From: Leeuwenhoekiella blandensis MED217
Lineage (GTDB): Bacteria; Bacteroidota; Bacteroidia; Flavobacteriales; Flavobacteriaceae
Assembly (NCBI RefSeq): GCF_000152985.1
Contig: NZ_CH672395.1
Coordinates: forward strand, 1,340,567-1,404,566
Direction: 5' to 3'
Length of the DNA stretch: 64,000 nt
Shown here: positions 34,630-44,766 of the stretch, in pieces
How positions within the stretch are numbered: position 1 is the stretch's first letter
Layout of the letters: every line of letters starts with the position of its first letter
Program-made: the position numbers and the translations under genes
The notes under the pieces: generated by a model
The model's database searches: none
What the model saw: only the letters and a program-made list of their open reading frames with translations
Told to the model about the DNA's origin: nothing

Positions 34630-35286
34630 ATGAAATTTTTTATTGATACAGCAAATCTAGACCAGATTAAAGAAGCACAGGAACTAGGAGTTCTTGACGG
34701 TGTAACTACAAACCCATCATTGATGGCAAAAGAAGGAATCACCGGTAGAGAAAATATATTAAAGCATTATGTAGATATCTGTAACCTTGTTGATGGTGAC
34801 GTGAGTGCCGAGGTGATCGCTACAGACATCGACGGAATGATCAAAGAAGGTGAGGAGTTGGCTGCACTTCACGAACAAATCGTTGTGAAAATACCAATGA
34901 TCAAAGATGGTATTAAAGCTTTAAAATATTTCAGCGATAAAGGAATCAAAACAAACTGTACCCTTGTATTTTCAGTAGGGCAGGCATTATTAGCGGCTAA
35001 GGCAGGAGCAACGTATGTGTCTCCATTCTTAGGACGTCTTGATGATATTTCGACTGATGGACTTCAGTTAATTTCAGATATTCGTTTGGTTTATGATAAC
35101 TATGCGTTTGAAACACAAATTTTGGCAGCTTCTGTACGTCACACAATGCACGTAATTGATTGTGCTAAATTAGGATCTGATGTAATGACAGGACCTTTAA
35201 GCTCTATCGAAGGCTTATTGAAGCACCCACTTACAGATATCGGACTAGAAAAGTTCTTAGCAGATTACAAAAAAGGAAACAGTTAA
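34630..35286 (+). CDS. fsa: Fructose-6-phosphate aldolase / TalC-type transaldolase
   Basis: This 218-residue enzyme is of the short TalC/Fsa type. It begins [16 protein letters not shown], has [14 protein letters not shown], the Schiff-base Lys87 in [37 protein letters not shown] and the C-terminal ILAASVRHT and GSDVMTGP. Transaldolases of this class transfer dihydroxyacetone units between sugar phosphates in the pentose phosphate pathway; a few members act as fructose-6-phosphate aldolases. In most Bacteroidota this short form serves as the transaldolase. Length and motifs are normal. It is a single gene with its own terminator. Whether it is strictly aldolase or transaldolase is not decided by the sequence. 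Confidence 0.95.
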   Translation: MKFFIDTANLDQIKEAQELGVLDGVTTNPSLMAKEGITGRENILKHYVDICNLVDGDVSAEVIATDIDGMIKEGEELAALHEQIVVKIPMIKDGIKALKYFSDKGIKTNCTLVFSVGQALLAAKAGATYVSPFLGRLDDISTDGLQLISDIRLVYDNYAFETQILAASVRHTMHVIDCAKLGSDVMTGPLSSIEGLLKHPLTDIGLEKFLADYKKGNS

Positions 35287-35309
35287 TGGTTCCTAAAGGT
35301 ATAAAACTT

Positions 35310-35339
35310 AAAAAGCCTGCTCACAAGAGCAGGCTTTTT
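35310..35339 (+). terminator. Terminator of the transaldolase gene
   Basis: AAAAGCCTGCTC and GAGCAGGCTTTT form a perfect 12-bp stem with an ACAA loop, followed by more T. A residues on the left side make it a possible bidirectional terminator that also serves the convergent gene ending at 35416. Confidence 0.93.
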
Positions 35340-35415
35340 TATTGGTAGTGTTCCGATCCTGAAATAAGTTGAAACAAATTCGCCTTAATCAGGAACTAAT
35401 TTTTCTGTAAAGTAA

Positions 35416-36831
35416 TTACCTGTTCAAGCCTTGCAGCAGTTCGTTTTCAAAATTAGAGCTGAAGATGTTGGCGTGTGCGTTGATGATGATTCCGTTACGA
35501 TCTACAATAAAGGTTTTTAAAAGGGAATTAAGTGCGAGATCTTTAGAGAGTTCATCAAATTTATCGGTGAAATAATACTGCTTGGAGACATCAAAATTAT
35601 AACGCGTAATCGTCTTTTGCCAATGTTCAAAGGTGTCGTTCACATTGATCGCGATATAGGTGTACTCAGGATATTTTTTCTGCAGCGAGCGTGCAAGTTT
35701 TTGGGCTCTGATGGCGTGTGATTTTCGGGACGATGACCAAAAGAAAATAAAAGAGGGTCTGTTGATTATAGCATCAAAATTAAGGGTGTCGCTGTCTATA
35801 TTGATGAGTTTCTCGTTAGGAATACGCTTACCGGTTTCAATATTCTTGTTGGCTTCATAAAGTGATTTGATGATAAACTTATCATCTTTAGAAGCAATAC
35901 GTTCCATATACATATCATACAGCGTTTGACCTCCTTTTTTATCGTTGCTGTTTGCCAAATAATCGCGTATGGTTCGGGTGAGTAAAAAGCTTTCAACCGA
36001 ATCATTATCAACTTCGGTCTCTATAAGGCGCAGCTTATGTAAATTGTGGGTGAAAGAAAGTGGATCGTAAGCTTCCTGCTTGTAGTAGTCTTTAAACGCG
36101 GCCTGGTTGAAATAATTGATGAGGAATCGTTGATAACTGTAGAGCTCCAATAAACTCGCATCGTTAAAATCAACTTCTTCACGATAATCGTAAAAGGATT
36201 TAGGCAGACTTTCTAAAAACGTGACGCGATCTACGCCAAAGTGTGACATCGGGTATACCTCTTTACGCGCATAGAAATCATAATTAACGATGGTATTGGC
36301 GATTTTTTCAAAGTAATTGTCGGTAGTATTCTTTTTGAAAAAATCATCAACCAACGCTTGACGTTCTTGTTTTAAACTCGCAATACTTCTGTTAAAGGTT
36401 TCGGGGTCTTGTTGATAGATCTCTTCTTGCAGCATCAGCTCATTCTCGTGCTCATTTTTAAGGAAGAGTTCTACCATTAAGTTGTTTTGAGGCGCTCCGT
36501 ATCCAGAAAAGGTGAGTGTCTCATCAAACTCATAAGTATTCACCCGTAACATAATACTGTCGTTAGGCTCGAGGTAAATGATCTGCCCTTCGTTGTGAAA
36601 GATTTGATACAGTCCTTTTTCAGGATCTTGAATTTCGTAGAGAAAGCGGTTATTTTGGTCTAACCTGATCGTGTCAACAAGCATATCATTCTTGCGCAAC
36701 ACTACAAAATTAGACGTAGGATTAACGATCTCACCTCCTAAGTAAGTCCCGTAATCGGTTTTGTGTGCTTTTTCAGAACAACCTATTAAGAATAGGGATA
36801 GACAGGTGGCTAGAAACAGCTTAATGCTCAT
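35416..36831 (-). CDS. Lipoprotein with C-terminal thioredoxin-like domain lacking the CxxC pair
   Basis: This 471-residue protein has a lipoprotein signal ending FLIGC (Cys18). A beta-sandwich of the kind found before TlpA-like domains (about 25-120, TYLGGEIVNPTSNFVVL) comes next, followed by a long helical region (about 125-335). The C-terminal thioredoxin-like fold (about 345-471) has PSFIFFWSSSRKSHAIRA where redox-active family members have a WCxxC motif, so the two catalytic cysteines are replaced. The rest of the fold (YTYIAINVND, LKTFIVDRNGIIINAH) is kept. It is therefore unlikely to act as a disulfide reductase and may have a structural or binding role. It is a single gene facing the transaldolase gene. 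Confidence 0.87.
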   Translation of the reverse strand: MSIKLFLATCLSLFLIGCSEKAHKTDYGTYLGGEIVNPTSNFVVLRKNDMLVDTIRLDQNNRFLYEIQDPEKGLYQIFHNEGQIIYLEPNDSIMLRVNTYEFDETLTFSGYGAPQNNLMVELFLKNEHENELMLQEEIYQQDPETFNRSIASLKQERQALVDDFFKKNTTDNYFEKIANTIVNYDFYARKEVYPMSHFGVDRVTFLESLPKSFYDYREEVDFNDASLLELYSYQRFLINYFNQAAFKDYYKQEAYDPLSFTHNLHKLRLIETEVDNDSVESFLLTRTIRDYLANSNDKKGGQTLYDMYMERIASKDDKFIIKSLYEANKNIETGKRIPNEKLINIDSDTLNFDAIINRPSFIFFWSSSRKSHAIRAQKLARSLQKKYPEYTYIAINVNDTFEHWQKTITRYNFDVSKQYYFTDKFDELSKDLALNSLLKTFIVDRNGIIINAHANIFSSNFENELLQGLNR

Positions 36832-36967
36832 AAAAGGTTGAGATAGAGGTAATGCAATAGGTTGAAAATTAAAAATTGCTTCAAATGTATAAGTGACACT
36901 TGATGTGGGCTGTTAATTACGCGTTAAAACATACAATTAAAAAGTTAATGTTTCTTCTTTTAGTTGA

Positions 36968-38638
<1,671 letters not shown>

Positions 38639-38660
38639 GTTGAGCGAATGTATAAAACGA

Positions 38661-38690
38661 AAAAATCCGTGGTGTGAGCCACGGATTTTT
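38661..38690 (+). terminator. Terminator of the ABC-F gene
   Basis: AAAAATCCGTGG and CCACGGATTTTT form a perfect 12-bp stem with a 6-base loop and additional T residues. It lies between convergent genes and can work in both directions. Confidence 0.93.
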
Positions 38691-38710
38691 TTGTTTTATA
38701 CTGATTGTAT

Positions 38711-39226
38711 TTACTTTCTCATAAAATGTCTAGCCAGCGTAAATGCACAAAAAACAGCGATAAAACTGCTCAGAGCAATGCGATAGGCAGGCAGGTCTTC
38801 TCCTTGTGTAAGCGGGTAGAGTCGCCACAGTGAGTAAATGAGTAATCCTGCGTTAAGAGCAAGATTAAAAAAAGACCGTTTGGGTTTTTCTTCTTTTTGA
38901 ATAAGTGGCCGTTCTCCTGCACGCTCTGTGTTTTGACGGTCTGTAAGTATGCGGGTTTGTGTAGCTTGTTCCTCAAGTTCAGCATCGGTGAACTTGGGTT
39001 CTGAAGTTGTTTTTTCGATAATATGTTTGGCTCTTAATAAGTTAGCTTTTTCTACAAATAATAAAACACCACGATCATAATTACTGCCAAAACCGGCGCG
39101 TATCGCACTCTCGTGATCATTACGAATTACACTATTAATACCGGCTTCATCCAGTTTATTTTTGAGATGATTGACGTTGATTTCAGAGCCGGTATACACG
39201 CGCTCGTATTTAGAATCTTTAATCAT
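38711..39226 (-). CDS. DUF2007-domain membrane protein
   Basis: This 171-residue protein begins with a DUF2007 domain, a ferredoxin-like fold related to PII-type signal proteins (YERVYTGSEINVNHLKNKLDEAGINSVIR and GVLLFVEKANLLRAKHII). A charged linker follows and then two membrane segments (about 122-137 and 147-165). The domain often precedes enzymatic or membrane parts and is thought to sense a ligand or interact with a partner. Its function here is unknown. Its ATG overlaps the stop of the membrane protein gene upstream by 4 bp, so the two are translationally coupled and probably act together. Confidence 0.87.
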   Translation of the reverse strand: MIKDSKYERVYTGSEINVNHLKNKLDEAGINSVIRNDHESAIRAGFGSNYDRGVLLFVEKANLLRAKHIIEKTTSEPKFTDAELEEQATQTRILTDRQNTERAGERPLIQKEEKPKRSFFNLALNAGLLIYSLWRLYPLTQGEDLPAYRIALSSFIAVFCAFTLARHFMRK

Positions 39227-39957
39227 TGAGCTTTATCGTATTGACACTTCCATATGGCGGTGTTGAAGTTTTTACCTAGTGCAAAACCATAGTAAATTAC
39301 GATTGCCGCAATAGATTTGAACATAAAAAAGAAGACCATCACGTCTTGACTAAAACTTTGCTCGGGAGCAAATAGCCCATCTGGAACTAGTAGTGTTGCC
39401 AAAATACTCGAAAGCATAATGGTAAATACTAAGGTTTCAAAAGTTTTAAACGGCCACATCATCAATTTGCGCAAGGGATGTAAATCCTTACCCCATTTGT
39501 GAATGAGATAATAATAACCATTTCCCATTGGAGCAAAAAGTAAGGGGTCGTCGGTTCTGCTTAGCACAAACATTTTTGAAGGCGCCATAATTTTAAAATT
39601 AGAAAGCGCGGTCTCATGTTCTTCCTCTAGGTGTTTAATTTCATCAAGGGCTTCCTGTGGATAGGTTCCTTTGAAAAAATGCGTATCTAAAAACCGAAGT
39701 CTGTAATCTACACAGATTTTTTTGATGCTCTTTTCATGAAATATACGAGCTGTGTCAAGTTTGTCAAAATCCAATACATTTGGAAGTTGCTCACTTGAAT
39801 TTTGCTTCAGCTGATCTAAAATACGCGCATTGCTAGAAGGCGTGTTTTTAAGAAATTGATTAACCCAGTTTATGACTTTAGAATCTCCGGCATTGGTATT
39901 GTGAAGTTGTTCACGAAGTAATTTCTCGTGAATATTAGTTCTTTTTAACAGCATCAT
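39223..39957 (-). CDS. Membrane protein of unknown function (244 aa)
   Basis: I do not recognise a named family. The first 165 residues are soluble and charged, with a helical pattern (ALDEIKHLEEEHETALSNF) and a segment PLLFAPMGNGYYYLIHKWG. Two membrane segments follow (about 174-192 and 206-226), and the C terminus is polar. There is no signal peptide, so the large N-terminal part is probably cytoplasmic. The gene is coupled by a 4-bp overlap to the DUF2007 gene, suggesting a two-part complex. Two ATG codons (39957, 39954) are adjacent. It lies between pheT and a core ABC-F gene, both housekeeping. Confidence 0.78.
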   Translation of the reverse strand: MMLLKRTNIHEKLLREQLHNTNAGDSKVINWVNQFLKNTPSSNARILDQLKQNSSEQLPNVLDFDKLDTARIFHEKSIKKICVDYRLRFLDTHFFKGTYPQEALDEIKHLEEEHETALSNFKIMAPSKMFVLSRTDDPLLFAPMGNGYYYLIHKWGKDLHPLRKLMMWPFKTFETLVFTIMLSSILATLLVPDGLFAPEQSFSQDVMVFFFMFKSIAAIVIYYGFALGKNFNTAIWKCQYDKAQ

Positions 39958-40023
39958 TCCTCTTTTTGAGTTTTAAAGTTAACTATTTGAAGACTAACGC
40001 ACAATATGGTAAATGCTAAAAAT

Positions 40024-42450
40024 CTAGCGCAGTTCAGCATTCAGGCTTTTCTCAAAGCGCTGCTGCAGCTTGTTCATGATTTTGTCAATTTCTTTATCGG
40101 TCAGGGTTTTGTGTTCGTCCTGAAGTGTAAAACTCACCGCATAACTCTTTTTGCCTTCCGGAAGATTTTCACCTTCATACACATCAAACAGCGCTACGTT
40201 TTTAAGGAGTTTTTTCTCCACCATATATGCTTCTTGATAGATCTGATCAAAAGTAACCTCTTGATCCAGAAGTAGCGCAAAGTCGCGACGCACAGCAGGG
40301 TTTTTAGGAATTGGAGCAAACTTGATTTTGTTCTGCTGAACCAAATCTAAAATAGTATCCCAGTTAAAATCTGCATATAACACTTCTTGTTCGATATCAA
40401 AGTGGTTACGAATGGCTTTAGAGACTAGGCCAAAAGAAACCACTTGTTTTTTCTGAACGCTATATTCTAAACCTTCAGAAAATTGAGCGTCTTTGAGTGG
40501 CTTAACCTTCCATTGAGCAATGCCTAAACGAGAAAGTACAGCTTCAACATTTCCTTTTAAATTGAAAAAAGTGGTGTTTTGTTGTTGCTGAAACCAGTTT
40601 TCAGCATTTTGTTTTCCGCTTAAAAGCAGGGTTAAATGCTTATGCTCTTCACGACCACCCGGGAAATTGTGATAGCTTTTTCCGAATTCAAACAGTTTTA
40701 AATCAGGCTGACGGCGGTTGCTGTTAAACGCAACAACTTCAAGTCCCGAAAATAACAATGACTGGCGCATTACCGAAAGATCGGTACTCAGCGGGTTGAG
40801 CATCGTTACATTATAATCTTCTTTGAACGCGTCATTAAGCGATGCATAAACCGGTGTGGTAAGCGAGTTATTTAGGATTTCATTGAAGCCTAAAGACGCC
40901 AATAAATTTCCGGTAACCTGCTGAATTTTATGATCTGCAAAGCGGCTGCTTTTAGAAACTGAAGCATTAAGCTTTGACTTAAACTGAATTTTATTGTATC
41001 CGTAAACGCGTAAGATCTCTTCGATAACATCTACTTCACGAGTTACATCATTACGATAAGCGGGAATCGTCATCCCAATGCCAGACTCGGTGATGTTATT
41101 GATCTTGATATCCAGAGAAGACAAGATCGATTTAATCGTCTCTTTGGGGATAGCTTCACCAATAAGTTTTTCTGCGCGATCAAAATTGAGAACTACCTGA
41201 TGATCTTCGATCTTTTTAGGATAAAAATCAACAACATCGCTGGTGACTTCGCCTCCTGCACATTCTTGAATTAGAAGTACCGCGCGTATTAAAGCATACT
41301 CGGTGATATTAGGATCGATCCCTCGCTCAAATCTAAAAGACGCATCTGTATTCAAGCCGTGGCGCTTGGCTGTTTTTCTAACGCTTACAGGATCAAAGTA
41401 CGCACTTTCTAAGAAGATCGAAGTAGTACCTTCGGTCACGCCGCTGTTTTCCCCACCAAAAACTCCTGCGATACAAAGTGGTTTTTCAGCATCACAAATC
41501 ATCAAGTCTTCTTCGTGCAGTTCGCGTTCAATACCATCAAGAGTAGTGAATTTGGTTCCTGCTGCAACGGTTTTAACATTGATTTCTTTACCGGCGATCT
41601 TAGCCATATCAAAGGCGTGAAGCGGCTGACCCAATTCGTGCAAAACATAATTGGTGATATCTACCACGTTATTTTTTGGGGTAAGCCCGATGGCCTTAAG
41701 TCTGTTTTGAATCCACGCCGGAGATTCTTTTATAGTAAGACCGCTTAGCGTGATTCCACAATAGCGTGGCGCTTTTTCATTATTTAATACCTGAACGCTA
41801 ATTTTTTGCATTCGGTTGTCAATTCTAAACGAACTGGTTGACGGGGTTATGAACTCAGGATGTACCCCAGATTGAATGAGACCTGCACGTAGATCTCGCG
41901 CAGTACCCATATGGCTCATCGCATCAGATCGGTTAGGTGTCAGACCAATTTCAAAAACAATATCGTCCTCGATCTCAAAAATTTCAGCAAGCGGAGTACC
42001 CGGTTTTAAATCTTCTTCGAGAATCATAATACCATCATGACTTTCGCCAAGACCGAGTTCATCTTCGGCACAGATCATTCCGTTGCTTACCTCGCCGCGT
42101 ATTTTACCTTTTTTGATTTTCCAAGGTTCTCCCTTATCATCATAAAGCGTGGTACCTACGGTTGCTACAGGAACTTTTTGACCGGCATCAACATTAGGAG
42201 CTCCGCATACAATTTGTACAGGTTCTCCATCGCCCAGATCAACAGTGGTGAGTTTTAGACGGTCTGCGTTAGGGTGTTTTACACAAGTCAATACGTGACC
42301 TACCACAATGCCTTTAAGACCACCTTTTACACTTTGAAAAGGTTCTATTCCTTCAACCTCAAGACCTAAGTCTGTCAATAAATTGCCGGTTTTTTCGGCA
42401 TCCCAATCAATATTTATAAACTGTTTTAACCAGTTGTAGCTAATCTGCAT
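40024..42450 (-). CDS. pheT: Phenylalanine-tRNA ligase beta subunit
   Basis: This 808-residue subunit forms an alpha2-beta2 synthetase with PheS and carries the tRNA-binding and editing modules. It begins MQISYNWLKQFINIDWD, followed by a tRNA-binding EMAP-like domain (about 40-150), B3/B4 editing domain (about 215-400), B5 domain (about 410-480, DVVDFYPKKIEDHQ), the catalytic-like core (VIEEILRVYGYNKI, EILNNSLT) and the C-terminal ferredoxin-fold anticodon-binding domain (PAVRRDFALLLDQEVTFDQI). Length is normal. pheS is not adjacent, as is common in Bacteroidota. It has a good TATATTTG promoter 20 bp upstream of the ATG. Confidence 0.98.
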   Translation of the reverse strand: MQISYNWLKQFINIDWDAEKTGNLLTDLGLEVEGIEPFQSVKGGLKGIVVGHVLTCVKHPNADRLKLTTVDLGDGEPVQIVCGAPNVDAGQKVPVATVGTTLYDDKGEPWKIKKGKIRGEVSNGMICAEDELGLGESHDGIMILEEDLKPGTPLAEIFEIEDDIVFEIGLTPNRSDAMSHMGTARDLRAGLIQSGVHPEFITPSTSSFRIDNRMQKISVQVLNNEKAPRYCGITLSGLTIKESPAWIQNRLKAIGLTPKNNVVDITNYVLHELGQPLHAFDMAKIAGKEINVKTVAAGTKFTTLDGIERELHEEDLMICDAEKPLCIAGVFGGENSGVTEGTTSIFLESAYFDPVSVRKTAKRHGLNTDASFRFERGIDPNITEYALIRAVLLIQECAGGEVTSDVVDFYPKKIEDHQVVLNFDRAEKLIGEAIPKETIKSILSSLDIKINNITESGIGMTIPAYRNDVTREVDVIEEILRVYGYNKIQFKSKLNASVSKSSRFADHKIQQVTGNLLASLGFNEILNNSLTTPVYASLNDAFKEDYNVTMLNPLSTDLSVMRQSLLFSGLEVVAFNSNRRQPDLKLFEFGKSYHNFPGGREEHKHLTLLLSGKQNAENWFQQQQNTTFFNLKGNVEAVLSRLGIAQWKVKPLKDAQFSEGLEYSVQKKQVVSFGLVSKAIRNHFDIEQEVLYADFNWDTILDLVQQNKIKFAPIPKNPAVRRDFALLLDQEVTFDQIYQEAYMVEKKLLKNVALFDVYEGENLPEGKKSYAVSFTLQDEHKTLTDKEIDKIMNKLQQRFEKSLNAELR

Positions 42451-42469
42451 GCTTCTATTTTTGAAAGCG

Positions 42470-42503
42470 CAAATATACTATTTACGCTGCTTTTTTAATC
42501 AAA
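42470..42503 (-). promoter_or_regulatory. pheT promoter
   Basis: On the minus strand TATATTTG (42470-42477) is the -7 element and TTTG (42500-42503) lies 22 bases upstream as the -33 element. The leader would be short, roughly 15 bases before the ATG at 42450. Confidence 0.65.
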
Positions 42504-42551
42504 TACTTGAGGTTAATCACGACTTAAAACCATTAGTTTTTAACATTGAAA

Positions 42552-44654
42552 TCAGGATATATAATTCCAAATATTTTTAAATTTCATTACCTGAGCATAG
42601 GTCTTACGTACGGGTAAGTTTTCAGGTTGCGCCAGTTGCGGATCTTCTTTCAATAGGGCTGATGCATAATTCCGCGCAATTTTCATGACTTCGTTATCCT
42701 TTACAATATCAGCGATTTTTAGATTGAGCACGCCACTTTGTTGCGTTCCCATAATGTCTCCGGGACCGCGAAGCTTTAAGTCAACCTCTGCGATTTCAAA
42801 ACCGTCGTTGGTTTGCGTCATGGTTTGCAGGCGGGTTTTTGAATCTTCAGAAAGTTTATGGCCGGTCATTAATATACAGTAACTCTGGTCTGCACCGCGC
42901 CCCACACGCCCACGTAGCTGATGCAATTGAGATAAGCCAAACCGCTCGGCACTTTCAATGATCATCACCGAGGCATTAGGCACATTCACGCCTACCTCGA
43001 TCACGGTAGTCGCGACCATAATTTGTGTTTCACCATTCACAAAGCGATTCATCTCATAGTCTTTATCAGCAGGTTTCATTTGTCCGTGTACGATCGAGAT
43101 TTGATAATCGGGCATCGGGAATTCTCTCGCGATACTTTCATAGCCATCCATCAGGTCTTTGTAATCCAGCGCCTCGCTTTCTTGAATAAGTGGGTAGACC
43201 ACATAGATCTGTCGGCCTTTTTTGATCTCATCACGTATAAAACCGAAAACCTTTAAACGGTTGTTGTCGTAGCGATGCACGGTTTTAATGGCTTTTCTTC
43301 CCGGAGGTAACTCGTCTATCACCGAAACATCCAGATCACCATAAACACTCATCGCCAGCGTACGCGGTATAGGCGTTGCAGTCATAATCAATATATGCGG
43401 CGGCAGCTCATTTTTATGCCAAAGTTTGCTGCGCTGCGCCACTCCAAAGCGGTGTTGCTCATCAATAACGGCAAGTCCCAGATTTTTGAACTTTACTTTG
43501 TCTTCCAGCAACGCGTGCGTCCCTATTAAAATATGCAGGCTACCATCTTCCAGACTCTGATGAATTTCCCGGCGTTCTTTGGTTTTTGACGAACCGGTGA
43601 GCAGCGCGATTTTCAGATCTAGTTTTTCACATAATTCACTGATTCCCTGAAAATGCTGAATGGCCAGAATTTCAGTAGGCGCCATAAGACAGGCTTGAAA
43701 GTTATTGTCAAGCGCGATCAGCATAGTCATCAACGCGACGATGGTTTTACCGCTTCCCACATCTCCCTGAAGCAGGCGATTCATCTGTGCGGGTTTTCCC
43801 AGATCGTTACGGATTTCCTTTACTACGCGCTTTTGAGCCCCGGTAAGTTCAAAAGGTAGGTGCTCGTTATAAAAGGTGGTAAAATAGTCACCGATGGCTT
43901 CAAATGCATAGCCTTTAATCTTTTGCTTATGCAGTTGGTTTTTAACTAAAAGCTGCAATTGAATAAAAAAAAGCTCTTCAAATTTGAGTCTAAACTGTGC
44001 TTTAGCCAGTGTTTCTTGCTGCTGCGGAAAGTGAATATTGAGGTAAGCTTCGCGACGCGGAATCAGTTTCAGCGCATTCCGTATTGATTCTGAAAGCGAT
44101 TCTTCAATACTTTTATGAACTTCCTGAAACAGGGTTTGCATCAGACCATTCATCACACGGTTGGTAATGCCTCTATTGCTTAGTTTTTCAGTAGAAGGAT
44201 AAACCGGTTGCATTGCGATGCGCAAGCCTTTTTTATGTTCTTCAAGCAGTTCCAGATCGGGGTGCGCGATCGAGTAGGAGCTGCCAAAACGCTGCACTTT
44301 TCCAAAGGCGACATAAGGCACATTTATTTTCAGGCTTTCTCTAATCCATTTCAGTCCTTTAAACCAAACCAGTTCCATAGCGCCGGTTTGATCGATAAAG
44401 GTGGCAACGAGTCGTTTTGATCTTCCTTCCCCTGCGGTTTTGATGTGCGTGACTTTGCCAATGATCTGTACATCGGCACTGGTAGGTTGCAACTGACTAA
44501 TCGTGTAATACTGTGTTTTGTCAATATAGCGGTTGGGAAAGAGGTTAAGCAGATCTTGATAGGTGTGAATGCCCAATTCTGAACGCAGCAAATTGGCCCG
44601 ATTGGGGCCTACACCTTTGAGGTAATCTATAGGAGTTTGAAGTTTGCTGCTCAT
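42552..44654 (-). CDS. recG: ATP-dependent DNA helicase RecG
   Basis: This 700-residue branch-migration helicase remodels stalled replication forks and Holliday junctions. An N-terminal wedge domain with an OB fold (about 60-170) is followed by helicase motifs I (LLQGDVGSGKT), Ia (LMAPTEILA), II (AVIDEQHRFG), III (LIMTATPIPRTL), V (MVATTVIEVGVNVP) and VI (QLRGRVGRG), then the RecG C-terminal LRGPGDIMGTQQSG. The start at 44654 (MSSKLQTPIDYLKGVGP) is an ATG and matches typical RecG N termini; an in-frame TTG at 44678 is less likely. It is divergent from the aminopeptidase gene with a short shared promoter region (44655-44766). Confidence 0.97.
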   Translation of the reverse strand: MSSKLQTPIDYLKGVGPNRANLLRSELGIHTYQDLLNLFPNRYIDKTQYYTISQLQPTSADVQIIGKVTHIKTAGEGRSKRLVATFIDQTGAMELVWFKGLKWIRESLKINVPYVAFGKVQRFGSSYSIAHPDLELLEEHKKGLRIAMQPVYPSTEKLSNRGITNRVMNGLMQTLFQEVHKSIEESLSESIRNALKLIPRREAYLNIHFPQQQETLAKAQFRLKFEELFFIQLQLLVKNQLHKQKIKGYAFEAIGDYFTTFYNEHLPFELTGAQKRVVKEIRNDLGKPAQMNRLLQGDVGSGKTIVALMTMLIALDNNFQACLMAPTEILAIQHFQGISELCEKLDLKIALLTGSSKTKERREIHQSLEDGSLHILIGTHALLEDKVKFKNLGLAVIDEQHRFGVAQRSKLWHKNELPPHILIMTATPIPRTLAMSVYGDLDVSVIDELPPGRKAIKTVHRYDNNRLKVFGFIRDEIKKGRQIYVVYPLIQESEALDYKDLMDGYESIAREFPMPDYQISIVHGQMKPADKDYEMNRFVNGETQIMVATTVIEVGVNVPNASVMIIESAERFGLSQLHQLRGRVGRGADQSYCILMTGHKLSEDSKTRLQTMTQTNDGFEIAEVDLKLRGPGDIMGTQQSGVLNLKIADIVKDNEVMKIARNYASALLKEDPQLAQPENLPVRKTYAQVMKFKNIWNYIS

Positions 44655-44766
44655 AAAAAACGAAGATATAAAACCCAATTATTTTATTCTCGTATTCGAT
44701 ACACTTAAAACGAGCAGTTTTAAATTCAAATCCTTAATTTGGCAGCCTATTCATTAGATTGATTTT

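Noticed and set aside
35416-36831. Reading the thioredoxin-like protein as a functional disulfide reductase
   Set aside because: The CxxC motif is replaced by serine-rich sequence, so redox activity is not supported.
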